A model generated the notes under the pieces. That model made no database searches, was not told where the DNA came from, and worked only from the letters and a program-made list of their open reading frames with translations. A stretch of DNA of 64,000 bases. Origin: Saprospirales bacterium (lineage in GTDB: Bacteria; Bacteroidota; Bacteroidia; Chitinophagales; Saprospiraceae). Of this stretch, positions 34,519 to 43,614 are shown one piece after another. A program made the position numbers and the translations under genes. Positions within the stretch are counted from its first letter, which is position 1. Every line of letters starts with the position of its first letter. The stretch spans positions 16,754 to 80,753 of the forward strand of contig JADJBL010000030.1 in NCBI GenBank assembly GCA_016703765.1, written 5' to 3'.

Positions 34519-36486
34519 CTACTTCTTCAACCTGATCAAAATAGAGGTCTCCAGGAAGTATTCGTTCGCACTGACGGGACCATAGAGTTTGTATTTGACC
34601 TGGTCCTTGGTCAGCAGTTTGCGTTGATCGAGGTTATCTTTCAGGGCGTACATTTGAAGAGCGGAAAGTTCTTCAAAGTTCATTTCCTTGTTGCTGGCCA
34701 GGGTTTTGGTTCTGGCGGTTTCCTTTGCATTGGCGGAATCCTGGAAGGAGTATTCCAGTTTCGGTTTGGCGCCGAATTCTCCGGCGTACTTCACACCCGA
34801 CTCGAAATCGAGGTCGGACATCCCGCTTTGCAGGTTGCCCTGGATGGTCACGGAGTGCACGCTGATCCCCTTGGCGCTCAGATCCGTCAGCACTCCGGCC
34901 ACGTGATCGGCCATGGATTTGACGTCGTTGAGCTTGGTTTCTTTCGACACGTTATAGGCCAGTTCGTTGTACGGGAACTGGTATTCGATATCCACGTAGG
35001 CGCCCTGGTTGCTGACCTTCACGGGCCGTGTATCGGAGGGTTTGACGGCCAGTTTGTCGAGCGATTGCTGGAAGTATTCCTGCACCAGATCGGCGTCGTC
35101 CTTGAGGATATCGATCACGTCGAGCCCTTTGGAGGCGACGAAGGCGTCGATCTCCTCCTTGAGCGATTTGAATCTGGTCGCCTGCTGGGCCACAGGGCCG
35201 CTGAGCGCTTCGTAATCGCGCTGAATGTTCACGATATCCTTATTTTTTGCCTGCCTGTAAGTTTCGGCAACCTGGGTGGCTTCGGTATTGAGCTGGCTGA
35301 GGCGGCCCGATTTGTCGAGCAAGAGTTCCAGGTCCTGCCCTGCCCGGTTGAGGTAATCCCGGACGCTCATGATATCTTCCTTGATCTGTTTCTTGGAGGT
35401 CTTGCCTTTGGCTTCGTTCAATTTCACGGAGGCGGAAGTCAGGTTCTGGTCAACGCTTTGCTGGAGATAGCGGGATTCCAGGATGATGGCATCCGATTCC
35501 GAGCTATTGCGGCTGAGCGATTGCTGCACGTTTGCGGGCATTTTCGTCGATGGCGTCGGCCCGGTATCCGATTCACCCAATGCAAAAGTGAGGCCTCCTT
35601 CGTAGGAAAGGCCGAAGTCCGTCAGGGATTCAACCAGGGCGTTGATCTGAATTTTCTGATCCAGCAGGCTCACGCCCAGGCCGCCGGTCAGGCTGCCGCT
35701 GCCGACGCGGTAGCCGCCACCGACCCATAGTCCGCCGTCGAGCAAATGGGCGCGGAGCAGCAGGTCGATATTGGTGCATTTGCAGTCGAAATCGCCGAAC
35801 ATGGTCCGGGCGAAGACGATGGGTTCGATCCCGACAGACCCTGTCTGCAACATGTAGGAGGCATAGCCCTGCAGGTGGGGTTGCAGACCGAATATCCGGC
35901 CGCTTAGGTAATCCAGGTCGCTGGTGAACAACTGCGGAAGGGAGGCGCCTGCCTTTAAATGCGAGCCGCCCGTGCTCCCCACGCGGAGGAAGATGGAAGG
36001 TCCTCCGTCGAAGCGCATTTTGCTCTCCGCGGCTTGAAACAGGGTCAGATCGGCGGGCTCGTTTACGCGCGTGTCTCCAAAATCCATCCGCTGGTTGAGC
36101 AGGCCTGCGGTGACGCCGGCGGAAAGCAGCAAGGATTCGGTGGAGATCAGATGGTATGCGAAATCCAGATTGACATTGGTGCGCTTGACGATATGGGCCT
36201 GGTCGCTCATCAGGCGAAGGCCCACGCCGACGCGGCTTTCCTCGCCAAACAACCTGGAGAGGTCGGCGTCGAGGTTATAGGTCGTCGGGCTGTCGGCTCC
36301 AAAGGAAGCCCATTGCTTGCGATACCAGAGGGTAATGGGGCTGTTGTGGGTTCCTTTTTCCGCCGGATTGGCCAGCTGAGTTTGAAAACCGAAACCGGTC
36401 ACCAACGGCACCTGCTGCGCGGACAGCGGAAGGACAGCGGCCAGTAGGCCTATGATCAGGAATGTAGTTGCGTATAGCGTTTTCAT
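34519..36486 (-). CDS. PorP/SprF-type outer membrane protein with C-terminal extension
   Basis: A 655-residue protein with signal peptide (FLIIGLLAAVLPLSAQQ) and an N-terminal PorP/SprF beta-barrel (residues about 25-310: FGFQTQLANPAEKGTHNSPI, LWYRKQWASFG, and closing GGLGVSLLDQKIQINALVES). Family members work with T9SS-exported surface proteins and are usually about 300-350 residues. Here a further 330 residues follow: a coiled-coil-like stretch (about 365-460, DLELLLDKSGRLSQLNTEAT) and a mixed alpha/beta domain that may face the periplasm. It lies 25 bp after the gliding C-terminal-domain gene, the usual partner arrangement. Confidence 0.85.
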   Translation of the reverse strand: MKTLYATTFLIIGLLAAVLPLSAQQVPLVTGFGFQTQLANPAEKGTHNSPITLWYRKQWASFGADSPTTYNLDADLSRLFGEESRVGVGLRLMSDQAHIVKRTNVNLDFAYHLISTESLLLSAGVTAGLLNQRMDFGDTRVNEPADLTLFQAAESKMRFDGGPSIFLRVGSTGGSHLKAGASLPQLFTSDLDYLSGRIFGLQPHLQGYASYMLQTGSVGIEPIVFARTMFGDFDCKCTNIDLLLRAHLLDGGLWVGGGYRVGSGSLTGGLGVSLLDQKIQINALVESLTDFGLSYEGGLTFALGESDTGPTPSTKMPANVQQSLSRNSSESDAIILESRYLQQSVDQNLTSASVKLNEAKGKTSKKQIKEDIMSVRDYLNRAGQDLELLLDKSGRLSQLNTEATQVAETYRQAKNKDIVNIQRDYEALSGPVAQQATRFKSLKEEIDAFVASKGLDVIDILKDDADLVQEYFQQSLDKLAVKPSDTRPVKVSNQGAYVDIEYQFPYNELAYNVSKETKLNDVKSMADHVAGVLTDLSAKGISVHSVTIQGNLQSGMSDLDFESGVKYAGEFGAKPKLEYSFQDSANAKETARTKTLASNKEMNFEELSALQMYALKDNLDQRKLLTKDQVKYKLYGPVSANEYFLETSILIRLKK

Positions 36487-36511
36487 ATCCTATTGGTTTT
36501 GTTGGTGATGG

Positions 36512-39052
36512 TCAATTGGTGGTGATAATGCTGAAAGCGCCTTTGTAAGTGACTAATTTCATTTCATCGATGATGATGTAGTAAAAAACGCCGTTGGGGC
36601 ATTTGGAGGCGTCGAAGCGATCGGCCAAAGTACCCTCGTGTACTACACAGCCCGTGCGATCCCGCACGATCACCGAATACTCCTCGGGCAGGCGGTCGCC
36701 CGACAAGAGAATATTCCATTCGTCGTTGATCCCATCGCCGTTTGGCGTCAATAACTCGGGAATAAAAATGGGATCGTCCTCTACCGTAACTCCCTCCTGC
36801 GGTGGGAACACCCGAACTACCGCGGTAGTGGAAACGGTGCAACCGGACTTATCGACCAGGATAGTATAAACGGCTTCTCCAAAGGTCCGTCCGCTTTCCA
36901 CCGTAAACATGCCCTCTACTTCGTCGCTCGTCCCTGAAATATCAAATTCGGAATTGGCTTCGTCGATATTATCCACTTCCACGGTCCAGTCTATGGAAAG
37001 CGGAGCGGGCGAGGCAAATATCTCAAAGGTGGCCGTGCCACCGTCGGGGATCGTGATCGATTCAATAGGTTCTACTTCCGGACTGACCCGGACCGTTATG
37101 GCCTGGTTATCGGAATTGGTGCATCCGTTCGAATCCGTTACAGTGACGGTATAGGTATCATTGAGGGCCGGCGAAACGCTAATGGTCTGGGTGGTGGCGT
37201 TGCCTTCCGACCAGGAATAGGAAACAAAAGTTCCGGCATTGAGCACGGCGGAGGCTCCTTCGCAGATGATCCCATCATCGTCCGTGCCCGCCGAGTTTTC
37301 CTCGACGGTTATCACAACAGTCGGTCTCGGGTGGACCGTCAGCTCCATTTCGTCTTCCGATGCCGGGCAAGGGCCAGAGCCGCCTGTCGTCATCAGGGTG
37401 AGGGTAATGGTACCGCTGAAGTTGGCCGGAGGGGTAAAGGTAGCGTCCAGGGTATTGTCGTTGGGGCTAAAGGTTCCTCCATCCGAAGACGACCATTCTA
37501 TATCGCCGCCACCTGCAAAGGTACCATCCAGCGTCACGCTGCCGCCGCGGCAGACCTCGTCGTCGGGACCGGCGTCGACCGATGCCGCGGGGTCTACCAG
37601 GAGGACCGAGCCGACCATATCTGCCTTGCAACCTGAAGAAGCCGCTGTGGCTTCCACGGTATAAGAGCCAGCCAAAGTTTGTTGGGGGCTGAAATTTACA
37701 CCATTGTTCGTGCCGGCTATGGGACTTCCTACATTGATCCCATCGCGTTTTAATTGATAGTTAACCCCGGTATTCGTATCGCTCATGCGCATGGTACGGG
37801 CTGTTCCGTCGGCACAGAAAGGACCTCCTCCATCGGTAGTGGTCAGTGTTTGTGCAGACGGAGCGCTTACCGTAATGGATTGAGAATCCGTACCCTCGCA
37901 GCCGTTTGCATTGGTCACGGTGACACTGTAGCCGGTGGTGCTCGTCGGGTTGACGTTAATCATTTGCATGCTGGAGCCTCCCGGGGACCAGCTGTAAGAA
38001 TCAAAGGACCCTACGCTCAGATTGACCGGATCTCCGCTGCAAATTATTCCGTCGTCGTTCATACCAGCCGAAGATTCGTCAACTATAATATTAACCGAGG
38101 GGTTGGGATTGACTGTTATTTGCTGACTATCTGTGTCCGTACATCCGCCGGCACTGGTAACGGTAACTGAATAGGTGGTGGTCGTGTTCGGATTGACCAT
38201 AATAATCTGGTCTGTAGCTCCGCCGGGCGACCAGGAGTAAGATGCAAAGTTACCTGCGTTCAGGGTAACCGTGGCGCCGGCGCAGGTAATGCCGTCGTTA
38301 TTTGCCACACCGGAGGTTTCGGTAAAAGTGATGTTCGCATTGATAGAGCTGCAATCTATCAGGCGGAAATTATCGACGGCCCATTCTTCGTCCGGAGAGC
38401 TTACAGCAACCCGGATCCGCAATTCGAGGGTATTGCCCGATCCGGTAATATTAAACCCTAATTCCTGCATGGCTTCCGTCAAAGCAGGGCTCTCGCCGTC
38501 GCCGTCGTCGTCTGTGTCTACCGCCCAATCATTACTGGCGCCGGATATCCTTTCAATTCGAAGTCCCTGAGTCCAGGTTCCTCCATCTATTCTGTATTCC
38601 ACGTACAGTTGGTCGTCCGATTCAAAATTATTGTTATCGTCAGCCCCAAATAATCCTGCAAACTTCATATTGCTCAGGCCGGTTATCGCAATCCCCGTCC
38701 AAACGACACTCAATTCGACCGCGTCATTAGTGGGGATGTCGTCGTGGTTTTCTCCTGCCCAAAACTGAGCGCCCGATTCGCCGGTATAATCCGTATAGTT
38801 TAGGGTATTCCCATTGATGATCATCGTGTTACCTCCGGTATCTTCCGATCTTCCAAAATAGGTATTCTGATCCTGGCCCGCGGGGTCGCTGACACCGCCA
38901 TCCTCCAGGGTAGGCGTTCTCACCCCACTGCTGGGTGATCCTGCGGCCTCAAAATCGTCCGACCAAAACACAGTCTGAGCCTGCAATGAAGGCAGCGCAA
39001 GGGAAAACAACAGACAAAAAGACAAAACGGTATTTCTTATAAAAGTCTTCAT
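36512..39052 (-). CDS. T9SS-exported surface protein with gliding-type C-terminal domain
   Basis: An 846-residue secreted protein. The signal peptide (VLSFCLLFSLALPSLQAQ) is followed by a lectin-like or cleaved-adhesin-like domain (FWSDDFEAAG, then WTGIAITGLSNMKFAGLFG), several Ig/PKD-like repeats (GSFDSYSWSPGGSSMQMINV and parallels near 250, 330 and 620) and a gliding motility-associated C-terminal domain (FIPELLTPNGDGINDEWNIL) that directs T9SS export and surface attachment. It is 35 bp downstream of the FHA gene and 25 bp upstream of a PorP/SprF partner, so it appears to be in the same operon as the ubiquitin-like genes. Confidence 0.88.
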   Translation of the reverse strand: MKTFIRNTVLSFCLLFSLALPSLQAQTVFWSDDFEAAGSPSSGVRTPTLEDGGVSDPAGQDQNTYFGRSEDTGGNTMIINGNTLNYTDYTGESGAQFWAGENHDDIPTNDAVELSVVWTGIAITGLSNMKFAGLFGADDNNNFESDDQLYVEYRIDGGTWTQGLRIERISGASNDWAVDTDDDGDGESPALTEAMQELGFNITGSGNTLELRIRVAVSSPDEEWAVDNFRLIDCSSINANITFTETSGVANNDGITCAGATVTLNAGNFASYSWSPGGATDQIIMVNPNTTTTYSVTVTSAGGCTDTDSQQITVNPNPSVNIIVDESSAGMNDDGIICSGDPVNLSVGSFDSYSWSPGGSSMQMINVNPTSTTGYSVTVTNANGCEGTDSQSITVSAPSAQTLTTTDGGGPFCADGTARTMRMSDTNTGVNYQLKRDGINVGSPIAGTNNGVNFSPQQTLAGSYTVEATAASSGCKADMVGSVLLVDPAASVDAGPDDEVCRGGSVTLDGTFAGGGDIEWSSSDGGTFSPNDNTLDATFTPPANFSGTITLTLMTTGGSGPCPASEDEMELTVHPRPTVVITVEENSAGTDDDGIICEGASAVLNAGTFVSYSWSEGNATTQTISVSPALNDTYTVTVTDSNGCTNSDNQAITVRVSPEVEPIESITIPDGGTATFEIFASPAPLSIDWTVEVDNIDEANSEFDISGTSDEVEGMFTVESGRTFGEAVYTILVDKSGCTVSTTAVVRVFPPQEGVTVEDDPIFIPELLTPNGDGINDEWNILLSGDRLPEEYSVIVRDRTGCVVHEGTLADRFDASKCPNGVFYYIIIDEMKLVTYKGAFSIITTN

Positions 39053-39087
39053 ACACCGAAATTTTGGGTTGACTTATGAAATCTTGC

Positions 39088-40062
39088 TCACGCAGGGGTC
39101 TCCTGCGTCTTTCTCTTTTCAACGTACTTGAACTTGGTAATGCTGGCTCGCCCTAACTGTATGATGTCCCCGTTCTTCAGGGGCGTCTTTTTGTTCATCG
39201 GTAGCATAAATCCCTTGCGGAGCGTTTCGGCGAGGGGCTCGATATACACCACCCCGTTGAAAAAGCTCAGCTTGGCGTGCCGGGGCTCGACGGATTCGTC
39301 GTCCCATTTCACATAGACGTAGCTGCCGGGTTCCTTACCCACCGTGATCTCCAGGCCTGCTTTGAGCCACTTGCTGATCGGGTTGGTGCCGCGATACTGG
39401 CTCGGGGAAAGATACTCCAGTTCAAAGTCCTCCAAAGCGGAGATCACCGTGTTGAGCATGGCGCCCAGGATACCCCCCATCAGCACGAAACCAATGAGGC
39501 GCGCAAGGCCGAAATCGGTGGTCAGGAAGGAAAGCCCGTAATAAGCCAGATAGGCGATCACGGCCGCGATCAATCCGCCCAATACGGCGCGGGAGATGGC
39601 GATGCTGGAACCCACGGACAACACGATCCCGATGGCCACCCCGAAGAGGGCCCAGGTGATCAGTCCGCTGAACAGCGGGTTTTCCACCAGCCCCCCGAAC
39701 TGGATGCTGAAGCCCAGCAAAAAGACCATGGCGGAAACCACGGTGCCCAAAGCGGTTCGCAACATAATGCGGCCCCAGGAGAGCTGCCGGGGCTGGCCGC
39801 GCTCCTCCACCCAGGCCAGTGCAAAGCACAGTCCGGCGCCGAAGGCGATCCCCAATACGGTATCGTCGGCCATCGAATCGAAATTCGCCAGGCCTCCGCC
39901 CGCGCTGGTTTCTGCCAGACCGATCTGGTTGGCGATGTTGGTGTAGAGTTTATAATACCAGGTGAAATTGAGCAGTTTGAACACCGCGAAGAGCAGCCAG
40001 CCGATAAAACCGCCCAGCAAGCCAAACCAAAGCCAGTTGAGCTGCCGGAAAATGCCCTTCAT
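39088..40062 (-). CDS. Polytopic membrane protein with C-terminal FHA domain
   Basis: A 324-residue protein with about six membrane helices in residues 8-215 (such as LWFGLLGGFIGWLLFAVFKL and LIGFVLMGGILGAMLNTVIS) and a cytoplasmic C-terminal FHA-like domain (about 235-315): SYVYVKWDDESVEPRHAKLS, FFNGVVYIEP and LKNGDIIQLGRASITKFKYV. FHA domains read phosphothreonine; no kinase is encoded nearby. The start overlaps the upstream vWA/RING-like gene by ATGA, so translation is coupled. It may recruit phosphorylated partners to the membrane for the ubiquitin-like machinery (inference). Confidence 0.82.
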   Translation of the reverse strand: MKGIFRQLNWLWFGLLGGFIGWLLFAVFKLLNFTWYYKLYTNIANQIGLAETSAGGGLANFDSMADDTVLGIAFGAGLCFALAWVEERGQPRQLSWGRIMLRTALGTVVSAMVFLLGFSIQFGGLVENPLFSGLITWALFGVAIGIVLSVGSSIAISRAVLGGLIAAVIAYLAYYGLSFLTTDFGLARLIGFVLMGGILGAMLNTVISALEDFELEYLSPSQYRGTNPISKWLKAGLEITVGKEPGSYVYVKWDDESVEPRHAKLSFFNGVVYIEPLAETLRKGFMLPMNKKTPLKNGDIIQLGRASITKFKYVEKRKTQETPA

Positions 40063-41423
40063 GGAAAAGAATTTTTATCCACCGTCGGCGCCCCGGCCCC
40101 ATCGCAGGGGTCGTTGAAGTCCAGGCAATCCGGGTAGTTGGGGCATTGGCCGCCGATCCCCTCCCAGGTGGATACGGAGCACATCTGGCGGCATTTCACC
40201 ACCACTGATTCGCCGGCCTGAAAAGGTTCGTTGGTCAGGGGGTCGCGCTTGCTGACGTTGCCCTCCTGTTTGTATTTGACCACGTATTTTTTGCGGAAGC
40301 GCTGGCGCTCGACGCCCGGCACCGCAAACTGGAACAAGGCCAGCATCCCGCCCACCAGGCCGATGGCGATGAGCAACTGCTGGAAGAAGTTGGCCACCGC
40401 AGAGCCGGTCCGCGCCAGCGGCTGTGGGTTGTTCGGGCTGCCGGCTTCCTTGAAGGAGACGTTCACTTCCTTTCCCGTCACGCCCCAAACGAGTTTGAGC
40501 GTCCGGGTACGGCCCCGCTGCACCCGGTCTACGGGGAAGAGGCGGATGACGTTATTGCTGTGCAACACTTCACTTTTTCCGACAAAAGATTCCAAGCCCT
40601 TTGGGAGAGCGGCGTCGCTATAGGCATCCGAAGGGGCGGGGGAATGAACGGCCAGTTGCTTCAGAAACCCCTCGTCTTTTTTGGATCCAATGGCAACGGG
40701 GAACAGGGAGAAGGAATAATCCAGGGAAGACACCAGCCTGAACACGTCGCTGGTATCGTAAGGAAGCCGCGTTTGGTAATATTCGCTGTTGGAAAGATAG
40801 GAATTAACACCCCCGGAGAGCAGGATCAGCACTTTTTTTCCGCCCGTTTTCTTCATATCCCGAACATGCTGAAACACCGACCTGTAGAGGTCGGAGGAGC
40901 GATCGCCCGTCTGGATCTTCGCCAGCAGGGAATCCTTCGATTCGCTGGTCATCAATTGAGCGGGACCCACTTCCGAGCCGAAGGTCGAGAACCAGACCTG
41001 GGTATTGGCCTGACCGGAGAAAAGCTGGTAGGCTTGCTCTGCCAATTGGCGAGCCTGCTGCGCCCCGGCCTCGTCAAGGGAACCGAGGTCGGCCAGGATC
41101 AACGCCGAGATGGTATCCTTCACGCCCGAATCCGTCACGAAGGAGTCGCGGTACAGGGGAGGATAGTTGGTCATCTCGTTTTCCTGGTCGATGATCTCAA
41201 AGGCTTTGATATCCTTGCTTTTCAGCTTGATGGGGATACCGTTGTCGAGCACCTTGAAAAACACGTCGAATGTTTGGGTCGAGTCGGAAAACACCACCCC
41301 TGCCGATTCGAAAGTGTAGTCCTGGGCCGCCAGCCTCTGGGCGGAGAAGAAAAGGGTGAGGGTTCCAATTAAAAAGAAACCCGCTCCGAATTTGTAAACC
41401 TTAGGGGATATTCCTTGGTACAT
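40059..41423 (-). CDS. Membrane protein: exported vWA-like domain plus cytoplasmic RING-like zinc motif
   Basis: I place the start at 41423 (454 residues, MYQGISPKVYKFGAGFF), which gives a signal peptide and a 32-bp gap to the upstream gene; a longer reading starts at 41507 and would overlap it. Residues about 100-290 resemble a vWA domain (DTISALILADLGSLDEAGAQ, KKVLILLSGGVNS) with a degenerate MIDAS. A membrane segment follows (FFQQLLIAIGLVGGMLALFQ). The C-terminal 60 residues hold RDPLTNEPFQAGESVVVKC and then CRQMCSVSTWEGIGGQC, with further Cys at +6 and +13. This C-x3-C-x4-W...GG-x-C-x5-C spacing resembles prokaryotic RING-like treble clefs, which would make it the E3 candidate. The RING call is moderate. 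Confidence 0.75.
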   Translation of the reverse strand: MYQGISPKVYKFGAGFFLIGTLTLFFSAQRLAAQDYTFESAGVVFSDSTQTFDVFFKVLDNGIPIKLKSKDIKAFEIIDQENEMTNYPPLYRDSFVTDSGVKDTISALILADLGSLDEAGAQQARQLAEQAYQLFSGQANTQVWFSTFGSEVGPAQLMTSESKDSLLAKIQTGDRSSDLYRSVFQHVRDMKKTGGKKVLILLSGGVNSYLSNSEYYQTRLPYDTSDVFRLVSSLDYSFSLFPVAIGSKKDEGFLKQLAVHSPAPSDAYSDAALPKGLESFVGKSEVLHSNNVIRLFPVDRVQRGRTRTLKLVWGVTGKEVNVSFKEAGSPNNPQPLARTGSAVANFFQQLLIAIGLVGGMLALFQFAVPGVERQRFRKKYVVKYKQEGNVSKRDPLTNEPFQAGESVVVKCRQMCSVSTWEGIGGQCPNYPDCLDFNDPCDGAGAPTVDKNSFP

Positions 41424-41455
41424 GTGGTCGCTATAAAATAGTTTTCTAAAGAAGT

Positions 41456-43604
41456 TCAAGACCTGCGCTTTCGCGTCGATTTTTCGATTTCCGTCCATGC
41501 AAACCACTTGGCGCCGGGTTTGCGGTGTTCCGAATTAAATACCCTCCCGTCCAGATCCCTGGTGAAGAAGGCCGTGTCCAGATTCTCTGTAAGGCTGTCG
41601 ATCTCCATGGCAAACTGGAAGGGCTTGTTGAAGAACCCTTCCTGGATGGTCATATCGGGTTTGGACAGGAACAAGCCGTGCCCCGGGTGGGTGTGAAACC
41701 AACCTACCAAGCGCGTATTGCGGAAATTCGTCCTGCACATCCCCCAATTTGGTGGCCAGGCTTTCGACGCTGAATTCGAGGCGGTAGACGTCGTGGTCTT
41801 CGGGATGCACCGGCACGAAGTGCAGGATGGCTACGTCGTAGGTTTTCTGGTCGTCGTGCAGGAAGTATTTCCCGAGGAGGAAGCCCCCTATTTCGGGAAT
41901 GGTGCCTTCTTTTTCTTTGATTTCCTGAATATTCTGGGCCCGGAGAAAGCGGTCCAGGTCGAAAATAGCCTTGCGGCTGAGGTGCACCTGGGTGACGGCC
42001 GAGTCCATCCAATGGGTGTCCATCGGCATCGGGGTGCAAGCCTCTTCCTTGAGCATGGCCTCGAAATCGTCGTGGCTGAGGTTGACCGTGGAGCCCGAGG
42101 CGCCTCCTGTGCGGACCGAGCGGATATTCATGTTGAAAGAGGTCCCTGTGCTCGTCACAGGGGGAGTCTCCTGGGTAGGGGCCGCAGGGGCAGGTTTTTC
42201 CTCGATCGGATCCCGGTTGTCCGGCATCGCCTTTTCTCCTTCAGGTTCCATCTCTGCTTCTGCTTTTCGTTTTTCCTTCAATGCTTCGAATTTCCTACGC
42301 TTGCGGTTTTGGATTAATTGAACGACGCCGATGATCAGGATGACGGGGATCAAAAGGGCTAGATAGTAGAGGGGGTTGATTTTTTCCAGCGGTTCGACGC
42401 TTATCTGCTCGGGGAAACGGACGATGTTCCCCGCCTTGTCGCTGTAGGCTTCCACGTCGAAGGTGCCGAAGCCGCCGCCGAATTCATCCAGTTCTTTTTG
42501 AAGGTCCTCGTAAGTGATTTCGTAGGTGGCAGCCCGGACTTCCAGCTTATGGCGCAGCACGCCGTCTTGCTTGAGGTAGATGAGGAAGGGGGGATCGACG
42601 CCGCCGAAGAAGAATTTAAAAAGCGCTTCGTCCTTCACCAGGGATGCGGTCAGGAGGTTTTGGAGGTTGATAGTCAAACTCCCGGCGCTTCTCGGCTTTC
42701 CAGGGTCCACGATCCGAACCTCCACCACTTCGCCGGGCTCGGGCTTGATGTCGAAGCTGCCGTTGCTGCCCAGGCCGCTTTCATCCAGGTAGGAATACAC
42801 CCCCATGATCGTATCGATCTGAGGGGAAACGGCATTGAGCAGGGTGATCCGGACGCGGTTGCTATCCGCTTCTTTTACTTCGTATTGGAGGGGCGACAGG
42901 CGCGGGATCTGCTTTTTGGCTTGCGGAGCGTATTGGGAATCCGGATACTTCCGGATAAATTGCTCGAAGCATTTCAGGTCGTCGGGGCCGCAGTTTTTGA
43001 AGGCTTGCTCGTCTTCGGGAATACCGGGGACGGGTTTCGGCTTGGGAGCCGGAGCGGGGTTGGTCGTCTGATTGTTATTCGGAGCAGGCTTGGGAGGCGC
43101 GACGATCGTACCACCGCTCAAACCGGCAATAGTGAAGGTTTTCGAGGAAAAACTGCTCACCTTGGCGTCGCTTCCATCTTTTTCGTAATAATAATCGAAG
43201 CTGATATTGGTCGACCCCTCCCCCACGGCCAGGAACTTGATGGAAATGGGGGCCTGGTTGAGCCGCTTCCAGCGGTCGGTATCCTCGAGGTTTTTCAAAA
43301 CCTTGCCGTTGGCGGAAACCCCGCTTTTTTTCACTAAAAAAGCGTAACCCTGCGAACCGCTGTTAAAAAAAACCTGAATCTTCAGGGAAAGCGTTTTAGA
43401 TGGAGCTTTTGACAGGTCGATCTGATTTTGGAGGATGTATTCAGTTCCTCCATCGTCTTGGAGGCTCACGGTAAAATAACCGGTCACCCCATCCGGGAAC
43501 TGAAAATCGACCTGCTGTTTTTGCCCGTAGCCCACGATGGCCAGCAACTGAAAACAGCACGCGTATAGAGTGGATTGCGATATTTTTAGGGGCATGTGGT
43601 TCAA
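41456..43604 (-). CDS. Membrane-tethered JAMM (JAB/MPN) peptidase, frame break near 41726
   Basis: About 715 residues once an extra base near 41724-41729 is allowed for. Signal peptide (TLYACCFQLLAIVGYGQ), exported beta-rich region with a Pro-rich linker near 185, one membrane segment (about 412-430, YYLALLIPVILIIGVVQLIQ), a basic/acidic linker, then a cytoplasmic JAMM domain. The catalytic Glu is in PEIGGFLLGKYF (E about 570). The zinc motif HxHPx6SxxD is complete as HTHPGHGLFLSKPD (about 636-649) in the second frame. JAMM peptidases of ubiquitin-like systems process or remove the modifier. It starts 10 bases after the upstream gene. As written, the first frame would lose the zinc motif. Confidence 0.88.
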
Positions 43605-43614
43605 CGTTTGTTAA

